Assembly (NCBI GenBank): GCA_029339195.1
Contig: JAPTJF010000055.1
Coordinates: 124,001-188,000, forward strand
DNA length: 64,000 nt
Direction: 5' to 3'
Source of the DNA: Micractinium sp. NFX-FRZ
Taxonomy: Eukaryota; Chlorophyta; Trebouxiophyceae; Chlorellales; Chlorellaceae
The notes beneath the pieces are model-generated. The model ran no database searches. It saw nothing but the letters and a program-made list of their open reading frames with translations, and was not told where the DNA came from. Both the position numbers and the translations under genes were made by a program. Below are positions 1 to 10,540 of the stretch, piece after piece; within the stretch, counting starts at the first letter, position 1, and each line of letters opens with the position of its first letter.

Positions 1-866
1 GGGCCGAAGTAATGATGACCATATCTGCCCACACCTCCACCCTTGTTGCAGCTGGGCTCTCCTGTGCGGCTAGAGAGTGGTGAGGGGGTGCTGGGCCTGG
101 TAGGGCAACGCTTTCCCCTGCCGCCACCAAGTGCTGCAGGCGGCAATGCTGCTCCCTGACTTATTCGGTTGCATTGCGCCTCCCCGCCCTCCTCCGTTTC
201 TGCATGACTGTGCAGCATCCCGCCTTCTGTTCCCCTCCGGCGCACGTGCCACCTGGCGTCCCCTTGCCAAGTATCGATTGTATGCTTGTGGTTCGAGATG
301 TGATTGAGCACAGTGGCTGACGGAGGTGAGGAGGGGTAGGGGTGCGGGGCAACCACTGAGGCAGCTGGCAGATGTGAGGGTCCACCTTTCAAAGTCCGCC
401 TCTCTAGGTTGGTGGGAGGCGAAGAGGCAGCATGGTGTGCACAGATGTGGGCTGCAGTCGCCACTGTCAGTATCCTGCAGCCTTATAATGCGTGCACTCA
501 TCCTGCGACCACCCATTGTTTGCCGCATGTTGCCCTCTTGGGTAAGGCGGCACCTGCGAGGGAACGGTCGAACCGGCGCCTAGTCGGGATCGACGGAAGC
601 CACTGCTTGTGCGACCAGCTGCAGTGCGTTTGCCAGCTACAGTGCACTGCAATGCACTTGCAAGCACTACTGCCGCAACAAACCTAGAGGCTGCGAACAG
701 GCAGCGCCGCTGTCGTCAGATGTTGCTGCTCCGCTGCCAGGGCCGCCTGGCGCCACCCACCCACACGAGTCACTGCGAACTTCTTTCACTTCGAGTACCG
801 CTTCGCCACGTTTGCTCGCATTGCACCAGCTCCTTGACAGCGCTGGGCGCCCCCCCGAAACCGAGC
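1..866. other. Intergenic, no gene recognised
   Basis: Both strands have only short open frames with Arg/Cys/Pro-rich translations and no recognisable motif. No convincing splice-site pairs or tRNA-like T-loops were seen. The right part is presumably the promoter and 5' UTR of the gene starting at 867. Confidence 0.5.
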
Positions 867-1688
867 ATGCGGGTTCACGCGTCTGCTCCGCCGCACCCGG
901 CCCCAGGCGCCCTCAGGGCCCGGTGCACGCTGCGGTCGGCACCTGCAAGCCGGCTGTCGGGCCGCTGGCGGCGCAACGGACGCCTGCTGGTGTCGGCAGC
1001 TGCAGAGGAGCCCTCGCCGCCACCGCCGCCTCCGCTGGGCTCGCCGTCGCTCAGTGCCCTGGCCCTGGCAGCCTCCCAGGCTGCAGCCCGCACGTATTCA
1101 GCGCTGTGCGATACGTGTGCAGCAGCCTACCAGGTGCGTTGCTGGCAGCAGCCTGTGCCCTGCCCTCACCGTTTTGATACCCAACAGTAAGGATTGTTGC
1201 TTCTGATTCATATGTGGAGCCCGACTGTTCAACGGAGCCGATGCTGCGCACAGCCTGATGATGCCCGCTGGGCTCACCGCCAGCTGCAGCTGCGTCCGCT
1301 TGCCCCCAACCCCCGCCCCCTCCCCTGCCCCCCCCTGCTGCTTCCGGTGCAGAAACACGGCAAGTCGGCGCGGGTGGCAGTGCAGGCTTTTCTGGGCGGC
1401 CCCGACATGTGGGTGAGCAGGGAGGTGCTGGAGACGTATGAGAGGGCGGCGCAAATGCGCGCAAATGCAGCAGAACTGCGCGCAATTGCAGCAGAACTGC
1501 GCGCAAGTGCAGCAGCCTCGCGCGCGCGTGCAGAAGAGAACCTCGCGCGCGCAGCACAGCATGAGAAAGAAACAGAGGCGATCCTGAAGTGGACAGCGGA
1601 GTACAGAGAACACCTTGAGCGCAGGAAGGCAGAGAGGGAGCGGCGCGCAGCACAGCGGCGTGACCCGCCGGCGCCCCCGCAGCTGTAA
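867..1688 (+). CDS. Small Ala-rich coiled-coil protein, possibly plastid-targeted
   Basis: Two exons, 867-1133 and 1353-1688, join in phase 0 to give a 200-residue protein. The intron is GTGCGT...GTGCAG. The first 45 or so residues are basic, Ser/Ala/Arg-rich and almost free of acidic residues, like a plastid or mitochondrial transit peptide, and a Pro-rich spacer follows. Residues from about 110 on form a long charged alpha-helix with repeated Ala-Glu-Leu-Arg heptad-like units ('RANAAELRAIAAELRA'), then a basic tail rich in Arg and Glu ending in Pro. No family is recognised. A TGTAA signal lies 95 nt after the stop, which supports this end. Organelle targeting and coiled-coil behaviour are inferences from composition. 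Confidence 0.65.
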
Positions 1689-1782
1689 AAGCTCCTCAGC
1701 TTGTGTGTTTGCGTCCGCTCTCCCACCTTGACTGTGTCATTTTGGGCACACTCACATGTACACAATGTCTTCCCAACCCTGC

Positions 1783-1787
1783 TGTAA
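1783..1787 (+). terminator. TGTAA polyadenylation signal
   Basis: TGTAA is the usual green-algal poly(A) signal. It lies 95 nt past the stop of the coiled-coil gene. Confidence 0.55.
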
Positions 1788-2079
1788 CAAAGCAGCACAA
1801 TGACTGCGAGAAGGGGAGGCGGTGCCTGTTTCTGTGGCTGGCTGTACACACAGTGTGGGGCAGCGGTATGGCGGCAAGCTGGAGGATGACACGCGCACGC
1901 GGAGATGGGCAGAGCATGTCGCAGGGCGGAAAGTCAACAAGGGAACTGCGTTCAGATGCTATTGTCGGTTGTACAGAAAACCAGGTTGGGAAATGGTCTT
2001 CGGAAACTGAGGTGGGAGCACAGCTGTCGCTCGATGCCGTGGGGGCTGGCTGCTGCTGCGAGCTGTCCGCGCCGGTGGC
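1788..2079. other. Convergent intergenic region
   Basis: It lies between the ends of the coiled-coil gene (+) and the MYND gene (-). It should hold their 3' UTRs. No further gene is seen. Confidence 0.5.
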
Positions 2080-3505
2080 TCAGGCCTGGCGGCACTCCCG
2101 CTTGTGCGTGCGCCAGTGCTTGTGCTGGCACTCCGTGCTGCAGGCAGCGCAGGTGGTGCGGGGCTGGGAGGTGGAAATTGGGCGACCCATGCGCAAGCCA
2201 GCATGCGTGACTGCATGGCAGTTGTGCATGGCGCATATACAGCAAGCAGCACCGCACTCGACCCGCACGCCACCCCCGCTCACCTGCAGTACTGCGCCGT
2301 CTTGCAGCGGGCGCAGCGGCGAAGGCCCACGGCCTGCTGCCCACAGCCATCGCACATAGCAAGGCGGTGCATGGCAGCTGCGCCCGATTCAGAGATACCT
2401 CTCAAAGCTGCAAGGCCGGCGCCCGCACTGCCCGGTATGTGCTTGCGTTGCAGCTGCCTCTGAACAACTTGGACCGCCTGCTGTGCGGTTGCACAGTTGC
2501 CTCCATGCACTCAACCCAGGGGGCTGGAAGCAGGCGCTTGCAGGCGCGCACAGCTGCCTCCACACCCTCAAGTGCTGCGACCGCCGCCTGCCATCTGGCG
2601 CGGTGGGATTGCGCTAAGGGGGCGAGTTGCATCACAGCAAACGCAGCGCAGTGGGCTGTGGAGAACAAATTGCCCTGCTGCCTGGCCAGCTGTGCGCCGT
2701 GCAGGAGGAGGTCGCCTGCCCTCAGCATGTGCTTTGCAAACATGATTTCCGTCTCCATTGCAGCTGCCATCTCCGCTGCAGATGCCATCTCGTAGCTTTT
2801 GGGGCTTTCAGGCTCCAAGCTAAGGATGGTAGCGGCTGCGCGAGCCGCTAATGAGGCAGCCGCCTGGCGATGGGCAAGCGTAGCGCTGTGCGCAGTGCCA
2901 TCTGCGCGCGGCTGTGCATCAGACCAAGCTCTTTCAAGTAAACATTGCAAGGCGTGCACGCTGGCGCAGCAGCAGGCGTAGTGCAGCTGGTTGAAGCTGA
3001 GCAGCGGCTGCCGCGGGTAGGCGGCTGCCAGCTGAGCAAGCTGCCCGCTGATGGCCTGCTGCTGCGCCGGGTCTGCCAGCTGGTGCAGCACGGCGGCTGC
3101 TGTGTCGCAAACTGTTTGGCTGCTGGCGTTCTCGGGGCGCTGAAAAAACAAATACTTCACAAGGATCGTAATGAGATGTTCGCCCCTTGCTTGCAGTAGG
3201 TCTCTGCAGTAGGCCTCCATGTGCCTGCCGACCTCTCTGTCGCTGACGGGGGCTGCTGGGCAAATGTAGTCAGCTCGCGCTGCCTTCATGAGCGCCAGGG
3301 TCGCCTGCTGGCGGGTGGCTGCGCTGCTAAGCTGCAGAGCGGGCCTGCCATTGCTTGTCAGCGGCAGCAGGTCGCACGCCTCGCGCAGCAGCTGCACCGA
3401 CTCCACAAATGCGGCGACGTCGGGCGAGCGCTCGGCGGCGGGGATGGCCGCCGCCCGCTGCAGGCGGCGCAGCAGGAACTCCGAGCCGTGGGGCTGCTCT
3501 GCCAT
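2080..3505 (-). CDS. MYND-type zinc-finger protein
   Basis: Three exons read on the minus strand, 3505-2566, 2407-2284 and 2137-2080, close in phase (1, then 2) and give 373 residues. The C-terminus is a complete MYND finger split by the last intron: CDGC, then CARC, then QYCS-TEC, then QHKHW, and finally HKREC at the very end. These supply the Cys/His ligands of the two zinc sites. The first 310 residues are Ala/Leu-rich and helical with no recognised domain. MYND fingers are protein-protein modules, and chlorophytes have many genes with a C-terminal MYND and a divergent N-terminal part. The start ATG at 3505 (MAEQPHGSEF) is the first in-frame Met that is followed by conserved-looking helices. 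An upstream open stretch to 3607 looks non-coding. Partner and role are unknown. Confidence 0.8.
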
Positions 3506-3947
3506 GGCCGGCTGGCTAAAGGGTGAGGGGCGTGCTAGGAGCGAGAGAGGGTGCCTGCGAACATAGGGTGTAGGGAGGCGCAGTGGGGGGTCCAAGGCCT
3601 CGAGCACCTGTCAGAGCAACCCCTGCTAATCTGCTTTGCTGATGGACCTCTCTTTGTCTTGCACTTGCCTGAAGGCAGCCGAGACAAACTGGCAGCCCTG
3701 GCGAGTGGTTGCCTCGTCGCTGAGCTTTGAGAAGGCGGCTAACAAATGCAGGAGTAACATCTTGCTAAATGCACAGGTCAAGATCTAAGGAAGCCGCAAT
3801 CTTCTTCCACTGAGCTTCTTTCTTTAGGTCCTGCCATGCTGGCGCTCGAATTCTTTGGCTTCAACGCTCACGCAGGATACCTCTGCTGAGCTGCACGAGC
3901 AGCAGATGTAGCCTGGGAGGCGGTGGCAGAGCAGGCATGGAAGGTGA
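3506..3947. other. Intergenic
   Basis: Upstream region of the MYND gene. Nothing recognisable in it on either strand. Confidence 0.45.
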
Positions 3948-5234
3948 GTGGCGCCAAGGCCGAGCGGCAGCAGACACCATGTGCAGTGCAGGGCTTGCTC
4001 CTCCAGCTGGGGCAGCTTGCCTTGCCGTCTGCTCTCCCTGGTGCTAGACCCGCCTGATACCTCCATGCTAGGAGGCTTTCAGCCTGCGACAGGCGGCGCC
4101 AAGCCCTGGGCAGCGCCTCCCCCAACCGGCACCGGCGGGCGGCGGTGCCCAGGGAGGTGAGCGGGCGCCCAGCCAGAGAGCCTCCGGTGGCACAGTGCAG
4201 GGCTTTGCATGAGGCATGGCGCTGAGCCCGAACGATTGGGGACAGGCACAACACCCCACACCCCTGACCATGGCAGCTGCGCTTTGATGTGCATCGGGAG
4301 TGTGCAGCGGAGGTGCGGGGCCTGGCAGGGACCTTCCTCCCCTACCGCCTGCTGGAGCTGCCGCCACCGGAGGTAGCCCATGGCCCCCCCACCTCGGTAA
4401 CCAGTGGGGGGGGCCCCCGCCATGGGGGTCCACACCTCTGCTGGTTTCCTCAACCCACGCCCAAGGGCGTATTCTTCTTCTTCTTCTTCTTCTTCTTCTA
4501 GCCCATGGCCAGAACCCCGGCAACCCGCAAGCAGAATCTGATGTCGTGGGCGCAGCGCCTGCGGCAGCGAAGGAGCTGGCTCCTCCTCGAAGAGTGTGTG
4601 GTGCCAGGCTTACTGAGCAGCCCAGCCGTCCTACACAGCATCAGCGGCACACTGCAAGCGCTCCTGAACTGCCCCTGCCTCACCGCAGTCCAACATGAGC
4701 GCTCAGCTTGCACCTTTGCCATCACAGAGCCTTCTGTCACTCACTTAATGGGAGGCTGTATGTGGCGCACATTAATGGATGAGCTGGACCTCTCCAGCTG
4801 CCCCGCCAGCGTGCGCCAGCTGGCGCTGATTGTGCCGGTGGGGGTTGTCGGTGAGGTGTGGCGTTTTCCTGCCAACCTGCAGAGCTGCCGCTTCACAGCC
4901 GTGGGGCTCGGCTCCCGCTGCGTTCTGGCAGTCCTGGGCCACCAGAAGACGGAGCAGGGCCTGCAAGGCAGCAGAGCATTGCACCTGGCACGGGCTGTCC
5001 CACGACTTGGCCTGCAACCCCGCCCTGCGGCTGCTGCAAGTGGAGGCCAGCCGCCTGCAGGATCTTGATGGGGAGCCCAGGGTGACGCTGCGCGCCAATG
5101 AACTGCTGCCGGGGTGCCGCAACAAGAGGACCGTGACCCCAGGCCAGGGTGGCAAGCGGGGCCTTCTCAGCATGGAGTTAAAGCGTGTTGATGGAGGTGC
5201 TGAGGGGGCAGACGATGCGTTGTCCTGCGCATGA
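3948..5234 (+). pseudogene. Degraded copy of the F-box-like gene at 36-37.5 kb
   Basis: Translated fragments match the minus-strand gene at 36164-37538 in order. Around 4015-4060 'SLPCRLLSLVLD' matches 'ILPLDLLSLVLD'. At 4121-4158 'PNRHRRAAVPREV' matches 'PNRHWRAAALQEV'. At 4274-4375 'AAEVRGLAGT' matches 'AEEVWGLAGT'. At 4670-4910 'LDLSSCPASVRQL' and 'RFPANLQSCRFT' match 'MDLSRCPVSVRQL' and 'RYPANLDSCRFT'. At 4965-5050 'NPALRLLQVEASRL' matches 'IPALRLLQVDAGRM'. The second match is in a different frame from the first. Between 4920 and 4965 about 75 residues are missing with another frame change. A 125-bp GT...AG insert splits the middle. No continuous reading frame can be assembled, so it is called a pseudogene. 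A heavily spliced, still expressed relative cannot be excluded. Confidence 0.7.
4374..4510 (+). repeat. 125-bp insert bounded by 12-nt direct repeat
   Basis: TAGCCCATGGCC occurs at 4374-4385 and again at 4499-4510. The segment between begins GTAGCC after GAG and ends in nine TTC units (4472-4498) plus TAG, so it has GT...AG ends. The related intact gene at 36-37.5 kb has no intron at this point. Confidence 0.6.
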
Positions 5235-5748
5235 CCTGGCACACGGATTAGCTGGCGTGCAAGCAAGCGGCCGCGCTCAGCAGCGGCGCTGCAGCCGCCC
5301 TGCCGGCTGGCCCTCTGCCCCGTATGCAGTTGCCTCTTGCTTTGTGCCCTGATTTGGGTTGCATTTCACGTCATGTCATTTTGGTTACTCAAGCCGCTGC
5401 CAAAAGCACGTGTGAAGAAAAGTAATTCCAACAGAGCAGAAGGACTGGTCAGTGTGCATGGGATGGCCTCTGTGGCAGGCATGCCATGTCATCATGGCAG
5501 GGACACGCCGCACTCTTCCTGCCCTCTGTGACCAGTCAGCGTGGCGGCAACTGGGGAGTGCCGCAACAACACCTCATGCCTTGACTGCTTGCCGCGCCTC
5601 TGGGTGCTCCGTCCTCAGCCCAGGGCAGCCCGTCTTGCCCGGGTGTTGCTCAACCGGCGCGCCTTGCACAAGGCGCCAGTCATGTGGGGCCTGCAGGTGG
5701 GCGGGCAGGGTGAATGGAGGCAGGGCAGGTGATGGATGAAAGGTTGGG

Positions 5749-5773
5749 CAGTTATACAACAGTTGTATAACTG
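5749..5773. repeat. Perfect 12-bp inverted repeat
   Basis: CAGTTATACAAC, a single A, then GTTGTATAACTG. The two arms are exact reverse complements in otherwise G-rich sequence. Confidence 0.85.
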
Positions 5774-5926
5774 CATATATGCACGCGGCGGCAGAGGTAG
5801 CACTGAGTGCACGAGCAACGGGAGCTGCAGGGGCGACTAGTGGACACGGCATTGGGCCCGCCAGCCAGCAGATGAGGCTGGGGCAGCGGCGGGTGGGTGA
5901 GGCGAGGGGAGGAGATGCAATGTAAT

Positions 5927-5955
5927 GGGGGGGGGGGGCAACATCCCCCCCCCCC
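5927..5955. repeat. G12/C11 homopolymer hairpin
   Basis: Twelve G, six spacer bases (CAACAT) and eleven C. It can fold as a GC-only stem or, on one strand, as a G-tract structure. Confidence 0.8.
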
Positions 5956-6329
5956 AGTAATACTGCACGCGAGCAGCATGCCAGTGCATTTGCGGCGCCG
6001 TGTCTCTTGCCACCCAATGTGGCAGTCGATGTGCGTGGTGTGTCTGGTCCTGCTACCCACCTGATCATCTGCAGCTGGGGGCACTGGTGGCTTCCTCTTC
6101 CTCAGTTGCCGCCAGCACCGCTCTGCAGGAGCCACAAGCAGGAGTGCAGTGCGGTTGGGCAGTATAGTTGGCACAGTACAATCGTCAAAGCAACAGGGAG
6201 CCGCTGGAAGCATGCTGCAAGCACGTAATGCAGCTGCACAATGCCCTGTGCGTGGCTCCGGCACGCCTGCGCCGCCGGAAGCTGCCGCATCGGTCCCAAG
6301 GGAGGTGGGCAGGCACGCCACCCACCCAC

Positions 6330-6838
6330 CTGTGGCGTCTTCATTGCAGGCTTGTCCATGTCTGTTGGCCTGGAGTCACCCATCATGGTGACGGTTGAGC
6401 GGGTGGGCGCGTGGTCGGGGTCGACCCGCGTGTCGGGCCCAGCGGCGGGCAGCCCGGCGACGCCGGCGGCGGGATTGGCGACAGGGCTGGCGCCGCCGGC
6501 AGCAGGGCCTGCGCCCGCCTCCTTGGCGCTTCCGCCGACGATTTGTTCTTTCAGGTCGCGAAGCATGTCCATTGCGACAATCTCCGCTTGGGGCGGCCTC
6601 TGCTCGAGACGACCTCGCGGGCTGCTCGAATGGCAAGCTTGGGGCAGCACAGAAACCTTGCTGGGCGAGGTGGGGTAAGATGAACGGGGTAATGGCCGAG
6701 TGCAATGGCGCAGTAGGCTGTCGGAGATTGCCAAACCCTGTCCGACATACAGAGGCAGCTCCGATTCGAGGGGTCCTGGAAGCTGCGTCTGAGCTGGAGG
6801 TAGCTGCTGGAGTCTGCACTTGCACTCCAGTCCGCCAT
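6330..6838 (-). CDS. Hypothetical protein, incomplete model
   Basis: A minus-strand exon ending at 6330 (CCACAG|GTGGGTGG donor) reads through 'MDMLRDLKEQIVGG', an Ala/Gly/Pro-rich linker, then 'RVDPDHAPTRSTVTMM' and 'TDMDKPAMKTPQ'. Amino-acid content and the clean donor favour coding. A possible first exon starts at ATG 6838 ('MADWSASADSSSYLQL') in a different frame, which would need an intron whose acceptor I cannot fix. The frame of the 6330 exon is also open without a stop up to 6905. The downstream exon(s) were not found. No family is recognised. Confidence 0.35.
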
Positions 6839-6905
6839 GCTCTTCCACCAGAGGGGTCATAGGGGGCATAATAGAAACACAAGAAGAGGCCGGTCTCACT
6901 TGCAT

Positions 6906-7307
6906 TTACGGAGCAGGGAGGCCAGGGGGACTCTGTGCCATGCGGTGGGTCAGATGCCGGCATGCACCCACGCTGCCGCAGGATCCCGACAGTGGAGCGC
7001 CGAAAGGCCCCCCCCTGCCGCCCCCGCTGCAGTTGAACAGCAGAACAGCTGATAGGACCAGCAGCGGAGGAAAGCGGACCCTGGTGAGCAGCAGAGTGTG
7101 GATGGGCATCCTCCCTCCAGGGCAGCTCTGCCACGCTGCAAGCACTGGTCAGCTGGCCTCCCAGAGAGGCAGTGCCGCAAGGCCGGCTGGACCTACTCTT
7201 CACCTCCCAGATCCGCCTGTCAATCAATGCTCAGCGGCTTGGAGTGGCAGGGCTGCATAAACCTGTTACTTATGGTCTGTCGATCCAAAGCAGAGCGTTA
7301 CAAAGCA
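6906..7307. other. Intergenic
   Basis: It lies between the hypothetical gene and the 3' end of the minus-strand membrane gene. Nothing recognisable. Confidence 0.4.
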
Positions 7308-7312
7308 CCCCA
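7308..7312 (-). terminator. TGTAA polyadenylation signal (minus strand)
   Basis: TTACA on plus is TGTAA on minus, 49 nt past the stop of the membrane-protein gene. Confidence 0.65.
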
Positions 7313-7360
7313 GAATACACATTGACAGTCACAAGGTGTCACCACGAGCTGCAGCGGGCG

Positions 7361-9427
7361 TCACTCCGCCTTGCCGTGAGTGCTGGCCGTGCTGCGCACG
7401 CTGCGCCGCCCGGCCAGCAGGGCACGCAGCTCCGGAGGCAGGCCTGCATGCGCAGGGGTGCACAGGCATGCAGGTCATCAGCTGCCACATCCAGAGTGCA
7501 GGCAGAATGCAGCTGGCAAAGCTGCACTGGTATGTCGAGTAAGGAAGGAGGGTGTCGGCACGCAAGGCCATGCAGCCACAGTGTGAGCACGCCGCAGCTT
7601 CAGCAGATGCCGAAGTGCGTCTGCGGTTACTGCCCCACCTTTGAGAATGCGGTAGAAGCAGCGGGCGCTGGTGGCGGCTGCCAGGGAGGCCATGAGGGAT
7701 ATGGAGACGGACAGGCCGCCCATCCCCGGCACCGTGATGCTGCGCAGCGCAGGGACGGGTTGGCCAGGAGGGGTGGGAAGATGAGCAGGCAGCAGGTTGG
7801 TAACAAGCAGGCGCTGGCAGGTGTGTCGGCAGGCAGGTGCACACACATATGGGGTCGGGTGCCTGCCCGCCTGCATCAGCACAGTGACACCACAGCTGCC
7901 TGCTCCTCACAACCCGCACCACCGCACACGCACCATGCATCGCTACTACTCAAGAAAGAGCCGAGGGCAAGAGACAGCAAGTGCATGCACAGACGCATAC
8001 GCAACATGCATTACCACCACTCAAGGAAGGCACAATGAAGAGAGGCAGCAAGTGCATGCACAGATCAGGCCGCACCTGTAACAGAAGGTTGAGGAGGACC
8101 AGGTGCGGGAGATGGCCTGCAGCTTGAGCAGCAGCGCCTGCTGCAGCGCCAGCCGCTCTGGCGCCGCCTCCAGCGGCAGCAGCAGGAAGTCTTGCTCCGC
8201 TTCCGTTAGCTGGTCAACAGCAACAGAGAGCGAGTCCGTGAGCTCTGCAGGAGGTTGGGGATTGACATGCAACGGCAGCGGCGTTTGTTGAATCGTGGCG
8301 CTGCCTGGCTACCACATGGCGAGGCAGGTGGGCAAGCAGGCAGGCAGCAGGCAGGGCAGGCGGGCAGACAGCAGTAGTACAGTGTAGGGCAGTCAGAGCC
8401 TGGCAATCCTCTCCGCCCCGCCTCACACCGCGCTGCCGCTGCCCCCTGCCCGCTCCTACGTTTCATGTGCGTGCATATGGAGAGGTTGACGGCATTCAGG
8501 GTGAGCACCAGCAGGGCAAGGGGCACGGAGCGGGAGGAGTAGGAGAGGGTGGAGAGGAGGAGGTAGGCGAGGATGGAGAGGTCGCGGGGAGCGTAGAATT
8601 CCTGCTTCAAACCTGCGTTCATGCGTGAGGGCAGTGAGGGAATGTGGGACACTGTGTGTTTGTAGTGCAGACATTGTGTGCAAAGAGACGGCCTGTGGAG
8701 CTGCGTCAGGCTTGCAGTGTTGAAGGCAGGGGAGGGAGAGCGGGAGGTGCAGGAGGCTGGCAGAATGCGGCTAGGGGGAGCGTGGTGCCCCGAGCTGTCG
8801 AGAATGAGGCAGCAGATCGTGTGCACAATATGCTGAGCGGCTGCGGGGGCCTCTGCACTTGCAGCCATCTCCTCCTTCCTCTGCCCACCGCTGCCGTGCA
8901 ACCCCCGCCCGCTCACTGCGAGTCCCGCTGCCGGCGGCGCGGTCGAAAGTGAATTGCAGGCCGATGTCACCATCCCCCATGAGGCCCACCACTGCCATAG
9001 ATGAGCAGCGGGAGTAGAGGCGGCTGGCATTCAAGTGCCAAGCCACAAGGTCGGCATCCAGGGCGGTGTAATTGTTGGGTGCTGCCCCGGGCTGCCTGGG
9101 GACGCGCAGCACGTGGCGCTCGGGGAATGACAGGAAGTCTGAGGAATACCGGTCAAAGGCCTCCCACGTCTCGGGCAGGCTGCGCGTGTGCGAGAGGGGT
9201 GGTGGGTGGTGGAGTGGAGCGCAAGGTCAGGCAGGCGGCAGGCGGCGGCAGGGGCGGCAGGCTGGGAGGTAGGGCTTCGCAGGCAGGCGCATCAACTCCG
9301 CTCTTTGTGTGCGTTGCCTCGATATCCAACAGCAGGAGCAGATGCTCGCTCACCCGACAGACGGCAGCAGCGCGAGAGGCAGGCCCACGGCAAGCACACA
9401 GCTCGCCGCCCACAGCAGCTGCCTCAT
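7361..9427 (-). CDS. Signal-peptide membrane protein of unknown function
   Basis: Six minus-strand exons (9427-9354, 9179-8917, 8612-8460, 8244-8076, 7739-7639, 7443-7361) close in phase to 280 residues. Residues 1-25 ('MRQLLWAASCVLAVGLPLAL') are a typical ER signal peptide. A roughly 85-residue presumably lumenal segment follows, with two N-glycosylation sequons (NYT and NAS). Next comes a hydrophobic stretch ('LSILAYLLLSTLSYSS' and 'VPLALLVLTLNAV', residues about 122-150), an acidic/Gln-rich helix ending before 'WSSSTFCYR', a second hydrophobic segment around 'LSVSISLMASLAAATSARCF', and a basic Ser/Thr tail ending STHGKAE. It probably sits in the secretory pathway. No family is recognised. 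The early signal-peptide exon fixes the start. Confidence 0.75.
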
Positions 9428-9872
9428 TTCAGAGCATGCAAGCGCGATGGGGAGATCACAAATGCGATACTGCCTGCCCTGGCCGATGACCCAACTCAGG
9501 CAGCAGGCAGCGGCGACAGGCAGCGCAGGCAGCGCCCCGCATGTTGGCCGTGTAAATTGATGAGAAGTCTCATAAATTTATGAGAATCCCTTATGAGTAA
9601 GACGTCATGGCCTTTGAGTATAAGACGTCATGGCCTTTGAGAGACTCCAACTTGTATGACCAGGAGCCATGGCTGTCCTGGCGGTTCGTTCCGCAGCAGC
9701 TATTGACAAGCTCCCTGCCGCAGAGGCACTGCCCATTGCTGAGCTGCACGCCCACCGCTGTCCATTTGTGCATGCCCCTTCGATGCGTGACTGCGCCATG
9801 TGCGGCACCCTGCACAGCGAGCCCCGCTGCACTGCGCTGCTTTCTAGGCGGAGTGCGGAGCGTTACAGATGG
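9428..9872. other. Intergenic
   Basis: Upstream of the membrane gene and downstream of PSRP6. It contains a short direct repeat, GACGTCATGGCCTTTGAG, twice (about 9601 and 9625). No gene is seen. Confidence 0.5.
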
Positions 9873-9877
9873 GAGCA
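9873..9877 (-). terminator. TGTAA polyadenylation signal (minus strand)
   Basis: TTACA on plus, 97 nt beyond the PSRP6 stop. Confidence 0.6.
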
Positions 9878-9973
9878 GCAAGGGAGGGGGAGAGCCATCA
9901 GAGGAGACGGAGACGGGGAAAACGAGGGGTGCATGGCGTGCCCCGCAGGGGTGCGGCAGCGAGCTGCGCTAGC

Positions 9974-10540
9974 TCACTTGCTGACCACGCTGTACTGCGG
10001 CGGCGGCGCGGGTGCCTCGGGGTACACCGCAGGCCCGTGCCGCTTGTCGGCGGGCGTCGTCTTCTTCGGCCGCCGGTGGTTCATCTTCTTGGCGCCCTTG
10101 AACTCTGCAGGCAGCCAGCGAGCACATGGGAGCAGCGGCGGTGTAAGGATTGAATGCAGCCACAATGCATGCGGGCAGCAGCAGCAACAGGAGGGCCTTC
10201 CAGACCGCCAGGTGCCGGGCCGCTGCCGCAGACGGTCGGCCGCCCAGCGGTGCAAGTGCCACCGGCCGCGCCGCCTCAGGGCCCGCTTGGCAGCGCTTGT
10301 GTGGCCTACATTGGCCAAATGCGCCGCTGAACGGGGCGTAACTCGCGTGCCGCCCAGCCCCACCCGCTGGCCCGCCGGCAGCCAGCATGCAGGCTGTCCC
10401 CTCGCCGCTTTCCAGGCGCTGCAGCACGCTCAGGCGGTCCATAGGCTGCCACAAGCAGCCAACTCACGTGGCTTGGTGGCGCAAGTCACCACCTCCCGCC
10501 GGGCCGTCACCGCGCCAGTGGGGAGCGCCACCGCGAACAT
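9974..10540 (-). CDS. PSRP6: Plastid-specific ribosomal protein PSRP6 / cL38 (50S)
   Basis: Two exons (10540-10468 and 10104-9974, phase 1) encode 67 residues. Residues 1-22 form a short transit-type leader. The mature part carries the PSRP6 signature: a basic segment 'KKMNHRRPKKTTPADKR' followed by a Val-Tyr-Pro-rich stretch 'VYPEAPAPPPQYSV'. This resembles the land-plant pattern of a His/Arg/Lys run, RPKKTQPWD-like motif and VYAPLPPLP-like motif (from memory of the family). cL38 is a small plastid-only addition to the chloroplast large ribosomal subunit. The 363-nt intron is unusually long for so small a gene and contains misleading open frames. The assignment rests on this short signature, so an unrelated basic plastid protein remains possible. 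Confidence 0.75.

Larger units (their letters stand above)
5235..6329. other. Intergenic or unresolved, with two inverted repeats
   Basis: Plus-strand 5541-5697 has one open stretch ending in a CTGCAG|GTGGGC donor-like site and containing 'CLDCLPRLWVLRPQPR', but no companion exon was found. Two perfect hairpins lie at 5749-5773 and 5927-5955. Nothing else is recognisable. The last exon(s) of the hypothetical gene at 6330-6838 may also fall here. Confidence 0.4.

Noticed and set aside
70..583. Overlapping open frames on both strands at the left edge
   Set aside because: Compositions look like random high-GC translation, with no motif or splice partner.
10105..10467. Long minus-strand frames with a hydrophobic stretch inside the PSRP6 gene
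   Set aside because: They fall entirely in the PSRP6 intron; the two-exon model closes in phase and matches the family, so these are chance frames.
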